Source: an uncultured Flavobacterium sp. (GTDB lineage Bacteria > Bacteroidota > Bacteroidia > Flavobacteriales > Flavobacteriaceae). Taken from it: a stretch of 9,885 nucleotides of DNA. The stretch lies in assembly GCF_946220915.1 (NCBI RefSeq), contig NZ_CAMIHH010000112.1, positions 1-9,885 of the forward strand. Reading direction: 5' to 3'. Both the position numbers and the translations under genes were made by a program. Position 1 is the first letter of the stretch; the number at the start of each line of letters is the position of its first letter. This document shows positions 1 through 7,098 of this stretch, piece by piece. The notes beneath the pieces are model-generated. The model searched no databases, was not told the origin of the DNA, and saw only the letters and a program-made list of their open reading frames with translations.

Positions 1-1
1 G

Positions 2-85
2 GCTATAGATTCGGGTGACAGAACGGGTTTAATAATTAAACAAATGCAGGCATTAAAGAATTTCTCACCAAACATCCTTAAGTAG
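2..85 (+). CDS. possible C-terminal tail of an upstream gene (partial)
   Basis: The frame beginning at base 2 is open from the left edge to a TAG at 83-85. It reads as 27 protein-like residues starting AIDSGDRTGLII and ending FSPNILK. The other two forward frames meet stops sooner or look less like protein. The stretch is too short to assign to a family. It would fit an upstream gene on the same strand, ending about 155 bases before the start of the next gene. It could also be a chance open frame, so confidence is low. Confidence 0.35.
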   Translation, partial: AIDSGDRTGLIIKQMQALKNFSPNILK

Positions 86-212
86 TAAAAATGGATGTGC
101 AGCTAGATATATTGGCGCAGTTGTATGACCATAAGACATCAGGGTAATTTTATTTTTATATTAATAGTTGTCTTTAACCTACAGGCTTTTAAAACCATTG
201 TGCTGGCATCCG

Positions 213-220
213 TATATTTG
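213..220 (+). promoter_or_regulatory. candidate Bacteroidota -7 element (TATATTTG)
   Basis: TATATTTG matches the Bacteroidota -7 consensus TAnnTTTG exactly and lies 21 bases upstream of the ATG at 242. This would give a very short leader. No clear -33 TTG sits at the usual 17-23 base spacing; only a T-run at 187-190 is present. The position supports translation from 242 rather than from the earlier in-frame ATG at 125, which would lie upstream of the transcript start. Confidence 0.4.
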
Positions 221-241
221 CCTTATCAGATGCATAAAATC

Positions 242-2887
242 ATGAAAAAAATCGCTACACTTTTATTGTTGTCCATCAGCCATTTTGTAACCTTCGCCCA
301 GGATCTCGCACTGGAAGAGCACTGGTGGGTGCCGGGCGGGCAGGTTAGCGCCATTGTTCGTAATGAAAATACCGTCTACATTGCGGGAGGGTTCGATGCC
401 ATCGGCCCGAATATTCCTTTTGGGGCGGAGGTTAGCATGGCCACCGGCCTGCCAAACACTGCGTTCCCTAAGCCCAACAACGCTGTATATGCCGTTGTTC
501 CTGATGGCGAAGGCGGATGGTACATTGGCGGTTCATTTACAAAGGTAGGCACGCAGGAGAGAAACAGGCTGGCGCGGATCAATGGTGATGGCACGCTGCA
601 CCCCTGGAATCCGCAGGCAAACAATACGGTATGGTCTATGGCGATAAGCGGGGGCGTTGTATATGCCGGGGGCGACTTTACAACACTGAATGGTGAAACA
701 CGAAACCGCATAGGCGCGCTGGATGGCGAAACAGGAATCCCCACAGGTTTTAACGTAAATTCAAACAACGCGGTCACAGTCATTGAAGTAGCTGGCACCA
801 CGGTTTACATAGGTGGGGGCTTTACCACCATAAACGGGCAAACTAGGAACAGGATTGCCGCTCTTGATGCGGGTACGGGCGCCCTTACTGCTTTTAACCC
901 CAATGCCAATAATTATGTACACTGTATTAAAGTAAGCAATGATATAGTTTATGTGGGGGGCGGGTTTACAAACATCGGCGGCATTACAAGGAACAGGATA
1001 GCGGCGCTGAATGCCGCAACCGGTGTAGCCACATCCTTTAACCCCAATGCTAACGATACGGTGCGCGATCTTCTGGTAAACGGGAATACGCTGTATGTTG
1101 GCGGTTCGTTTACCACCATTGCCGGGATAAGCCGTAACAGCATGGCGGCTTTTGACATTGCGGCCGGTATCCCTACGTTCTTTAACCCGAATGCTGATGG
1201 TGCTGTGGAATGTATGGTCATCGGCGAAAATAATAATTTGGTGGTAGCGGGCGGCTTCGAAACAATAGGAGGCCAGGACAGGCTTGCAATGGCAGAACTT
1301 GATCCTGAAACCGGTTTGGCCACATCTTTTAAAAATGATACCAGCGGCGGTATAATAACACTCGCTGCAAATGGCAATGGTGCAATGTATGCCGGCGGAT
1401 TGTTTAAAAGCATGGGTGTTGTTCGCCGGAATAATATTGCTGCGCTGGATGCGGTGACCGGCCAGCCTACGGATTTTAACCCGAATCCAAATGGCCAGGT
1501 GTGGGCACTCGCCCTGATTGATAATGTGGTATATGCAGGCGGTAACTTTCAAACCATTGGGGGGCAAAACAGGATGAGGCTTGCAGGGCTCGATAGTACC
1601 ACAGGCATGGCAACACCGCTTATATACGACATGGATGAAACAGTGTTGTGCCTTACTGCCGACGGCAATACGCTGTATGCCGGAGGCATGTTTACTAGTA
1701 TAAACGGGCTAAGCCGCAAGCACATAGCGGCAATAAACAGTGTTTCGGGCTCGGTTACTGATTTTGCTCCTAATGCCAATAATGTTGTGTCGGCAATTGG
1801 CGTAAGCGCGGGGACTGTATTTGCCGGGGGGCAGTTTACTTTTATTGGTGGGCAGGGCAGGAGCCGTATTGCGGCCCTTAGTGCCCTTACAGGACTGGCA
1901 ACGCCTTTTGAAGCCGAAGTGAATGACAGGGTATTGGCAATTGCGGTAACCGGAAACACCGTTTACCTGGGTGGCCGGTTTACCATGATAGACGGGCAGT
2001 TCAGGAACAGGATGGCCGCGCTCAATGCCACAACCGGAGGCCTTATGGGCTTTAACCCTAATCTAAATGATTGGGTACGTGCCATTGCCGTGAGCAACGG
2101 TATTGTTTACGCGGGCGGCGAATTTGCAACCGTTGGCGGGCAGTCCAGGGGCAATTTTGCAGCATTCAATGATGCTACGGGTGCGCTGATGGCCCAGACC
2201 CCGTATTTTGGCAATACTGTATACGCCATTACGGCAACTTCGGGCAATGTTACTGTTGGCGGGTTGTTTGCGAGGGTAAATGATAATGGCAGAAATGCTT
2301 TGGCCGTTTTTACCAGGCACATGCTTACGGCGGTAAATGATGACTTTAGCGCTGTTACAATTGAAGAAGGTACGGGCGGAACAGTCGGTGATGTTACCCT
2401 GAACGACCTTTATAACTGGGAACCTGTTGACGATTCGGCTATCGTAATTGCAATTGCGGCCGATGGCGGCCTTGAAGGGGTGTCTGTTGATGCAGAAGGC
2501 CAGCTGTTGGTGCCTGCGTCGGCAGGGGCGGGAACATATATAGTCATTTATACCATTTGCCAGGCGGCCAATACGGCAAACTGCAGCACGGCGACAGCCA
2601 CGGTGGTAGTATCTCCTGTTATGGGCAACAAAAACCTGAATGGCAACGCCCTGTCGGTTTACCCCAACCCGGCGAACTCAGTTATTACAATAAACATGTC
2701 CGGTAGCCTGGAGTCCGCTAATTCAAAGGTGCTTATTTGCGACATGAATGGCAGGCTGCTCGTGCAGCAGCCTGTAAATGGCAAACTTGCAACAGTGGAC
2801 ATTGCCGGTTTTAAAGAAGGGGTATACATACTTAAACTGGCATCGGAACACGGAACAGCAACACAACAGGTAATTAAAAAACTTTAA
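242..2887 (+). CDS. secreted 14-unit delta-60 (DUF5122-type) propeller protein with T9SS sorting domain
   Basis: This 881-residue protein is predicted to be exported by Sec and then delivered to the surface or medium by the type IX secretion system. Residues 1-20 form a signal peptide (MKKIATLLLLS, cleavage after FAQ). Residues 34-693 are 14 tandem units of about 48 residues. A typical unit has a VYAGG strand, FTTIGGQ, a RNRIAALD core and an FNPNAN end, which fits delta-60/DUF5122 beta-propeller blades. Residues 694-796 form a linker domain starting AVNDDFS and closing in GTYIVIYTIC, of the kind common in Flavobacterium surface proteins. Residues 803-881 are a type A T9SS C-terminal domain (LSVYPNP, then GVYILKL, ending VIKKL). 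The frame extends back to an ATG at 125, but that start would bury the signal peptide behind 39 residues and lacks a promoter, so 242 is preferred. Ligand and function are unknown; binding or adhesion is only an inference. Confidence 0.9.
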   Translation: MKKIATLLLLSISHFVTFAQDLALEEHWWVPGGQVSAIVRNENTVYIAGGFDAIGPNIPFGAEVSMATGLPNTAFPKPNNAVYAVVPDGEGGWYIGGSFTKVGTQERNRLARINGDGTLHPWNPQANNTVWSMAISGGVVYAGGDFTTLNGETRNRIGALDGETGIPTGFNVNSNNAVTVIEVAGTTVYIGGGFTTINGQTRNRIAALDAGTGALTAFNPNANNYVHCIKVSNDIVYVGGGFTNIGGITRNRIAALNAATGVATSFNPNANDTVRDLLVNGNTLYVGGSFTTIAGISRNSMAAFDIAAGIPTFFNPNADGAVECMVIGENNNLVVAGGFETIGGQDRLAMAELDPETGLATSFKNDTSGGIITLAANGNGAMYAGGLFKSMGVVRRNNIAALDAVTGQPTDFNPNPNGQVWALALIDNVVYAGGNFQTIGGQNRMRLAGLDSTTGMATPLIYDMDETVLCLTADGNTLYAGGMFTSINGLSRKHIAAINSVSGSVTDFAPNANNVVSAIGVSAGTVFAGGQFTFIGGQGRSRIAALSALTGLATPFEAEVNDRVLAIAVTGNTVYLGGRFTMIDGQFRNRMAALNATTGGLMGFNPNLNDWVRAIAVSNGIVYAGGEFATVGGQSRGNFAAFNDATGALMAQTPYFGNTVYAITATSGNVTVGGLFARVNDNGRNALAVFTRHMLTAVNDDFSAVTIEEGTGGTVGDVTLNDLYNWEPVDDSAIVIAIAADGGLEGVSVDAEGQLLVPASAGAGTYIVIYTICQAANTANCSTATATVVVSPVMGNKNLNGNALSVYPNPANSVITINMSGSLESANSKVLICDMNGRLLVQQPVNGKLATVDIAGFKEGVYILKLASEHGTATQQVIKKL
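341..2320 (+). repeat. 14 tandem coding units, about 144 bp each (propeller blades)
   Basis: The units start at residues 34, 81, 129, 177, 225, 273, 321, 370, 419, 467, 515, 563, 611 and 659 of the encoded protein. Eleven units are exactly 48 residues. Unit 1 is 47, units 7 and 8 are each 49, and unit 14 is cut to 35. Best conserved are the GG-x-F turn, the R-N-R core and the NPNAN loop. The DNA copies have diverged, so this is an old protein-level duplication rather than a recent DNA amplification. Confidence 0.9.
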
Positions 2888-3019
2888 TTACCGCCAATAA
2901 AAAGAAATGAAGTAGGGGGATAATCGGCCAAAACAAACGCTTAAAGAAAATATTGGCTATTGAGATGGAAGCAATAAAAAGAGTAAGGCAGAAGGCATTA
3001 CGGAAATATATTAAATTAC

Positions 3020-3874
3020 ATGAAAAAAATTTACATTACAATAACTTTCCTATACCTGATTATGGCTTTCGGATGCGGTAGTAAAAAAACCATACAGGAT
3101 GACATGGCGGCCAAAGTCCGTACCATAGACGACAGCATCCGGGTAGGCGATATGACCATACGCAATGCCTTTAAGCAGCAATTGCTGGCACATAGTGGCG
3201 GTACATTCGACAGCCTCATGATACATGATAAGGTGTACCGCCCAAACCGCTATGTCTTTGACAACTGCCTGGGGATGATCTTTGGCGATGAGAATGGCAA
3301 AAAGTTCCGCCCGCCCGGCATGTACGAATGGAACCGCACCCTGCTTAGCGAAAACGACAGCCTGCTGAAAGTACGCCTTGCCGTACTGAATTCGGTAAAT
3401 ATCAATGAGCTTTTTACACGCCACCTTACCGCCGTCCAGGAGCTTACAGGCCAAAAGGGCAGCGGCAGCTGGATGGTATATTTCGGCCCGAAGAATTTCC
3501 AGATATTTGGCGGGTGCGACAACCATGCCATGGTACTCGACATGTTTGGCGATGCCTGGAATACCAAAGACATTAATGAGGTATTTGCCCACGAGATCGA
3601 GCACCTTGTCTTTGGCCCGATACTTGAAAAAGACCCACATGGCGGCACCGGCCTGGGCGTAACGCTCGATGAAGGGCTGGCGGTATACTTTACCTATGCC
3701 TACCTCAAACAAAGCCTCGATGATGCGCTGTACGGGAAAGATACACAATTGCTCTACGACAGGGAAAAGGAAATACTTCAAAAACTGGAGCCCTACTTTT
3801 ACAAAAGTGGCGATCAGGGCCTGTCCAATATTCCTGCACTGCGGGCGCGACAGCAAATGCGCCCCACTTATTGA
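3020..3874 (+). CDS. lipoprotein with gluzincin-like zinc metallopeptidase site; C-terminus lost to a frameshift
   Basis: The frame encodes 284 residues. Residues 1-19 look like a lipoprotein signal with lipobox AFGC and Cys19 as the lipidated residue, so the protein is probably anchored in a membrane facing the periplasm or outside. H191-E192-I-E-H195 is an HExxH zinc site. E218, in LDEGLAVYF 23 residues after the second His, is well placed as the third zinc ligand of a gluzincin. This resembles DUF2268-like or other small HExxH lipoproteins, but I cannot name the family with certainty. The last 14 or so residues (from PALRARQQ) look foreign. The natural C-terminus continues in the +1 frame from about 3831, so the product is truncated though it keeps the catalytic site. 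The start is the first ATG of a good signal peptide. No promoter match is visible upstream. Substrate unknown. Confidence 0.8.
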   Translation: MKKIYITITFLYLIMAFGCGSKKTIQDDMAAKVRTIDDSIRVGDMTIRNAFKQQLLAHSGGTFDSLMIHDKVYRPNRYVFDNCLGMIFGDENGKKFRPPGMYEWNRTLLSENDSLLKVRLAVLNSVNINELFTRHLTAVQELTGQKGSGSWMVYFGPKNFQIFGGCDNHAMVLDMFGDAWNTKDINEVFAHEIEHLVFGPILEKDPHGGTGLGVTLDEGLAVYFTYAYLKQSLDDALYGKDTQLLYDREKEILQKLEPYFYKSGDQGLSNIPALRARQQMRPTY

Positions 3875-4046
3875 AGGCCTGCCCCAAAGGCTTACCGGGG
3901 AGGTATGTTACTTTTTGGGCTTCAGGATCATACAGCAATATGTGGCAAAACATGGTAAGGACTCGTGGAAAGACCTTTACAAAATCCCGCTTAAGGAGTT
4001 TTACGAAGAAAGCGGCTACCGCGAATATGTAGCATCGAAACCGTAA
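3831..4046 (+). pseudogene. displaced C-terminal part of the metallopeptidase lipoprotein (frameshift near 3830)
   Basis: In the +1 frame, 71 residues starting FLHCGRDSKCAPLIEGLP run to the TAA at 4044-4046. They include GEVCYFLGFRIIQQYV, KDSWKDLYKIPLKEF and YEESGYREY. This resembles the helical C-terminus after the EGLA motif in HExxH lipoproteins, where a YxLG...I segment is typical. There is no start of its own and no upstream gap. One extra base (or two missing) around 3815-3850 explains the break; removing one base joins the parts into a protein of about 341 residues. The join residue cannot be fixed from this sequence alone. It may be a true mutation, a sequencing error or, less likely, programmed frameshifting, since no clear slippery heptamer is visible. 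Confidence 0.75.
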
Positions 4047-4344
4047 TTTATAGGCCTGCACAGGATAGCAGCCAGTTTCCCGGATGGCAATTATGCTGGC
4101 TATATGCTTTTTCGGGAATTCATAATAACAGGGATGAATTGCCATAACCGAAAATCCTGTTGTATTGGTTGAGGCCGCATTCAATGGCTTTCCGAATATG
4201 GAAGATTATGTAAGGGACAATAATGGCTTTATAACCGATCCTGAAAGCAGGGCATGATCATAAAAAACACTGGGCGTATATGCCCTAAAAAGGGTTTTGA
4301 AGCAGGAAAAGTGTATTAAACTTTGATAACCAAAATTAAACAAT
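4047..4344. other. intergenic gap with a possible gene remnant
   Basis: This stretch of 298 bases has no convincing gene. Positions 4138-4254 form an open stretch of 39 codons, closed by TGA at 4255-4257, whose translation looks protein-like (ENPVVLVEAAFNGFPNMEDY, then NNGFITDPESRA). It has no suitable start and a TGA directly before it, so it may be the tail of a decayed gene or chance. A small inverted repeat GGGC-N6-GCCC lies at 4272-4285. The right end holds the promoter candidate for the next gene. Confidence 0.4.
4296..4325 (+). promoter_or_regulatory. candidate Bacteroidota promoter for the 4345 gene
   Basis: TTTG at 4296-4299 and AAACTTTG at 4318-4325 are 18 bases apart. This fits the Bacteroidota pattern TTG-N17-23-TAnnTTTG except that the first T of the -7 box is A. 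Transcription would start around 4332, giving a leader of roughly 12 bases before the ATG at 4345. The A-rich leader (AAAATTAAACAAT) without a Shine-Dalgarno is usual for this phylum. Confidence 0.45.
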
Positions 4345-5604
4345 ATGGATATACATTCAGATTTACAAAGAGAATGGAATGAAAAAGGCGCGGCCTACGG
4401 TACGGGCATTAATGAAATGGTGGCATTCGGCGAAACGCACGGATGGGACAAATGGACGGGCGAAGAACCTGTTGATGAAAGGGAGCACCTTGCCGATGAG
4501 GTAGTGCGGCTACTCCGCGAAGCCAACGAATCGGGCAGGGTAGCGGAGTTCCGCGAAGCATTCCCGCCATCTTACAGCCCACTCATCGAATACATCAAGA
4601 AAAATGAGCAAAACATAGAGTTGTTCACATTTATCACTGGAGAAAAAATAGTTTTCTTTGTAACAAAGTATGACCAAAAGCCACAAGGGTACCTTCTTGA
4701 TGGAGGCCAGCTCATGGAACTGGATGCCGGGGTAAGGGCTATTGGTAAATCAAAGCAGGGTAATGTGTTTGCAATCATCAATGGCACGGCCCTAACCACG
4801 ACAAAAGGGTGGGAAGGCGAAACCATCGCTACTTTCGATATAAGTTGGTTTGGGGATGCACCTGTAACAAACCTGTTGCCGTTTAACGACGGAAAGCAGG
4901 CCTTGCTTGTGAGCTCTGCCGGGATTTACCTGATTACTGCGGAAGGGGAAAAACTGATACACCCGGTGCAGGATGAAGATGAGGAACTGGATGAAGACGA
5001 AGAACAGCAAATCGACCTGTCGATGGAAAATGCCGACCTCTCGCACGACAACCGCTACATTGTGGCAGCCGACCAGGACGGTTCGCACAGAGTGCTTAAT
5101 GCATCTGGTGAGCAGGTTGGGGAAATAGGCCCACAGTCCAGCTACCCGCATTTTTGCCTTTTTTCTTCTAATGACGAGCAGCTCATTACCAATTCGTGCC
5201 ATTTCTATAATGGTGTAACCGTTGGCGTTGATACCTCAAAACTGGACAATATAGCTATTGAGGCCTATAAAGACAGTGGCGAATATGTAGATATCGACGA
5301 AAGTATGAGGGTATATGCCGGGGTGGCTGCCGATGGTTATTACATACTGGGCGATGCGCACGGCTATATTAAAGCTTTTGATACAAATGGCAGGCAATTG
5401 TGGCGCCATTACCTGGGCTCGACCATTAATGGGATGTGCCTTTCTGATGATGGCAACACACTTTGGGTAGGGAGCTATTCGGGCATGGTGCACAAGCTTA
5501 GGCTGGGTGCCGGCCACAGGGATAAGCACACCATAGGCAACGGCAACCATTATGAAGAATTCAGGATCATACTCCGTAAGGATAAGCCAGCATTGTTCTG
5601 GTAA
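4345..5604 (+). CDS. cytoplasmic beta-propeller-like (WD40/PQQ-like) protein of unknown function
   Basis: The gene encodes 419 residues with no signal peptide or membrane segment, so it is probably cytoplasmic. Residues 1-70 look helical and soluble (REWNEKGAAYGTGINEM, then a DEREHLADEVVRLLREANE helix). From about residue 90 the chain is a run of beta-strand segments with turns of the kind GDAHGYIKAFDTNGRQLW and SDDGNTLWVGSYSGMVHKL, as in WD40 or PQQ-type propeller blades. Residues 210-224 are a strongly acidic loop (DEDEELDEDEE). The C-terminus is IGNGNHYEEFRIIL...PALFW. I think I have seen related hypothetical proteins sharing this start and end, but I know no function for them. It has its own promoter candidate and a strong hairpin after the stop, so it is probably monocistronic. 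No enzyme motif is visible. Confidence 0.85.
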   Translation: MDIHSDLQREWNEKGAAYGTGINEMVAFGETHGWDKWTGEEPVDEREHLADEVVRLLREANESGRVAEFREAFPPSYSPLIEYIKKNEQNIELFTFITGEKIVFFVTKYDQKPQGYLLDGGQLMELDAGVRAIGKSKQGNVFAIINGTALTTTKGWEGETIATFDISWFGDAPVTNLLPFNDGKQALLVSSAGIYLITAEGEKLIHPVQDEDEELDEDEEQQIDLSMENADLSHDNRYIVAADQDGSHRVLNASGEQVGEIGPQSSYPHFCLFSSNDEQLITNSCHFYNGVTVGVDTSKLDNIAIEAYKDSGEYVDIDESMRVYAGVAADGYYILGDAHGYIKAFDTNGRQLWRHYLGSTINGMCLSDDGNTLWVGSYSGMVHKLRLGAGHRDKHTIGNGNHYEEFRIILRKDKPALFW

Positions 5605-5643
5605 AATATATAGGGCTGTCTCAAAAAGGCAGCCCTATATATT
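5605..5643. terminator. strong hairpin between convergent genes, likely bidirectional terminator
   Basis: AATATATAGGGCTG at 5605-5618 pairs perfectly with 5630-5643. Three further inner pairs (5619-5621 with 5627-5629, one of them G-U) give a 17-bp stem with a 5-base CAAAA loop. It begins right after the stop codon at 5602-5604. Flanks are A/T-rich but there is no long T-run, so it may stop transcription from the left gene with help from the second hairpin. Confidence 0.65.
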
Positions 5644-5656
5644 CAATGAGCCAAAG

Positions 5657-5696
5657 CAAAAACCCCCGCCGTAACGAGGGTTCTATATTTTTAGGT
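5657..5696. terminator. rho-independent terminator of ahcY (works in either direction)
   Basis: AACCC at 5661-5665 pairs with GGGTT at 5678-5682, extended by CG/CG after one mismatch, around a CCGTAA loop. On the minus strand the stem runs directly into TTTTTG, as expected for the end of the ahcY transcript. On the plus strand it is followed by TATATTTTTA, so it could also back up the first hairpin for the gene on the left. Confidence 0.7.
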
Positions 5697-5744
5697 TTCT
5701 AATCAGATATGAGTGAAGTTCAATCTGAAATCAAAAATCTGAAA

Positions 5745-7061
5745 TTAATAACGGTAATACTCCGGCTTGAATGGCCCCTGTACTTCCACGCCAATGTAGG
5801 CAGCCTGGTCCTCACGTAGTGTTTCAAGCTCCACGCCCAGCTTGGCAAGGTGTAGTGAAGCTACTTTTTCGTCAAGATGCTTTGGCAGCATATATACTTT
5901 ATTTTCGTACTTATCGCTGTTGGCCCAAAGCTCCAGCTGTGCAAGCGTTTGGTTAGTAAACGAGTTGCTCATCACAAAACTTGGGTGGCCCGTAGCACAG
6001 CCCAGGTTTACAAGGCGGCCTTCGGCAAGGATGATGATGTCTTTACCATTGATGGTATATTTGTCCACCTGTGGCTTGATTTCAATTTTGCTGGCACCAT
6101 GCGTTTTGTTAAGCCATGCCATGTCGATCTCGTTGTCAAAATGGCCGATGTTGCAAACTACGGTCTTGTCTTTCATTTTTTCGAAGTGGCTTCCCACAAC
6201 AATGTCCTTGTTGCCGGTAGTAGTAATAATGATGTCGGCATTGGCAATAACCGTATCAAGCCTTTTCACTTCATAACCGTCCATGGCAGCCTGTAGCGCA
6301 CATATCGGGTCGATCTCTGTAACCGTAACGATAGATCCCGCACCACGGAACGAAGCGGCAGTACCTTTGCCCACATCGCCATAACCGCATACAATTACGC
6401 GCTTACCGGCAAGCATAAGGTCTGTAGCACGGCGGATGGCATCCACGGCACTTTCTTTACAGCCATATTTATTGTCGAATTTAGATTTTGTAACCGAATC
6501 GTTCACATTGATGGCAGGCATTACAAGCGTACCGTTCTTCATCCTTTCGTAAAGGCGGTGCACGCCGGTTGTGGTCTCCTCGCTAAGACCTTTAATGCCT
6601 GCGGCAAGCTCAGGGAAACGGTCGAATACCATGTTGGTAAGGTCGCCGCCATCGTCAAGTATCATGTTCAGTGGTTCACGGTTTTCGCCAAACCAAAGTG
6701 TTTGTTCTATGCACCAGTCAAATTCCTCTTCATTCATCCCTTTCCACGCGTATACCGAAATACCGGCAGCGGCAATGGCGGCAGCGGCATGGTCCTGTGT
6801 TGAGAAAATGTTGCATGAGCTCCACGTAACTTCTGCGCCCAGCGCCACAAGTGTTTCGATAAGCACGGCAGTCTGTATTGTCATGTGCAGGCATCCTGCA
6901 ATGCGTGCGCCTTTAAGTGGCTGCGATGCGCCATATTCGGCACGAAGCGACATTAGGCCCGGCATCTCTGCTTCTGCAAGCTCAATTTCTTTCCTACCCC
7001 ATTCCGCAAGCGAAATATCTTTAACTTTATAAGCCACAAAAGGCATTGTGTTAGTACCCAT
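5745..7061 (-). CDS. ahcY: adenosylhomocysteinase (S-adenosyl-L-homocysteine hydrolase)
   Basis: This cytosolic NAD-dependent enzyme splits S-adenosylhomocysteine into adenosine and homocysteine, relieving product inhibition of methyltransferases and feeding the methyl cycle. All 438 residues align with the family from memory. ARIAGCLHMTIQTA includes His59. WSSCNIFSTQDHAAAAI and NMILDDGGD are present, as is SEETTTGVHRL around Glu161/162. The catalytic set Lys192, Asp196 and Asn197 lies in VTKSKFDN. The NAD-binding loop CGYGDVGKG is at 225-233, followed by NIGHFDNEID, LAEGRLVNLGCATGHPSFVM and the C-terminal KPEYYRY tail that reaches across to the neighbouring subunit. The length is close to the roughly 430-residue eukaryotic form and lacks the insertion seen in many bacterial enzymes of about 470 residues. 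The ATG at 7061 gives the GTNTMPFVAYKV start I recall from related Flavobacterium proteins; M6 is an alternative. It is convergent with the left neighbour and divergent from the right operon. Confidence 0.98.
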   Translation of the reverse strand: MGTNTMPFVAYKVKDISLAEWGRKEIELAEAEMPGLMSLRAEYGASQPLKGARIAGCLHMTIQTAVLIETLVALGAEVTWSSCNIFSTQDHAAAAIAAAGISVYAWKGMNEEEFDWCIEQTLWFGENREPLNMILDDGGDLTNMVFDRFPELAAGIKGLSEETTTGVHRLYERMKNGTLVMPAINVNDSVTKSKFDNKYGCKESAVDAIRRATDLMLAGKRVIVCGYGDVGKGTAASFRGAGSIVTVTEIDPICALQAAMDGYEVKRLDTVIANADIIITTTGNKDIVVGSHFEKMKDKTVVCNIGHFDNEIDMAWLNKTHGASKIEIKPQVDKYTINGKDIIILAEGRLVNLGCATGHPSFVMSNSFTNQTLAQLELWANSDKYENKVYMLPKHLDEKVASLHLAKLGVELETLREDQAAYIGVEVQGPFKPEYYRY

Positions 7062-7077
7062 GAATATTGTATATTTG
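7046..7077 (+). promoter_or_regulatory. candidate promoter of the transferase-pnuC-DUF4301 operon
   Basis: TTG at 7046-7048 and a perfect TATATTTG at 7070-7077 are separated by 21 bases, inside the 17-23 range of the Bacteroidota consensus. Transcription would start near 7084 and leave a leader of about 100 bases before the ATG at 7186. The -33 part lies inside the first codons of ahcY on the other strand. Confidence 0.5.
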
Positions 7078-7082
7078 TATTA

Positions 7083-7098
7083 GCAAAATAATTTTTGC
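7083..7098. promoter_or_regulatory. small palindrome between divergent promoters, possible operator
   Basis: GCAAAA at 7083-7088 and TTTTGC at 7093-7098 are inverted around the spacer TAAT. The site covers the predicted transcription starts of both ahcY (near 7091, minus) and the operon to the right (near 7084, plus), so a protein bound here could affect both. Six-base arms in AT-rich DNA can arise by chance. Confidence 0.3.

Noticed and set aside
125..241. Upstream extension of the repeat-protein gene to an in-frame ATG at 125
   Set aside because: It would place 39 residues before a well-formed signal peptide, and a perfect TAnnTTTG box at 213-220 lies inside the extension.
761..1567. 268-codon open frame on the minus strand inside the propeller repeats
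   Set aside because: It is antisense to a clear repeat protein. The length reflects the regular 144-base periodicity and low stop density, and the translation is rich in Cys, Ile and Tyr without any domain.
341..2320. Regular repeat spacing as a CRISPR array
   Set aside because: The 144-base units are all coding, in frame and diverged at the DNA level, with no identical repeats separated by unique spacers.
2965..3081. 38-codon frame starting MEAIKRVRQKALRKY before the lipoprotein gene
   Set aside because: It overlaps the lipoprotein signal peptide in another frame, and the second half is only a shifted reading of it. It could be a leader peptide, but nothing supports that.
3050..3856. 268-codon open frame on the minus strand opposite the metallopeptidase
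   Set aside because: The plus strand has a lipobox and an HExxH...E site; the minus translation has no recognisable motif.
4272..4285. Small hairpin GGGC-N6-GCCC, followed on the minus strand by a T-run
   Set aside because: The stem is only five pairs, and no minus-strand gene lies upstream that would need a terminator here.
5709..5819. 36-codon plus-strand frame starting MSEVQSEIKNLKL
   Set aside because: It lies mostly antisense to the conserved ahcY C-terminus and has no promoter or family resemblance.
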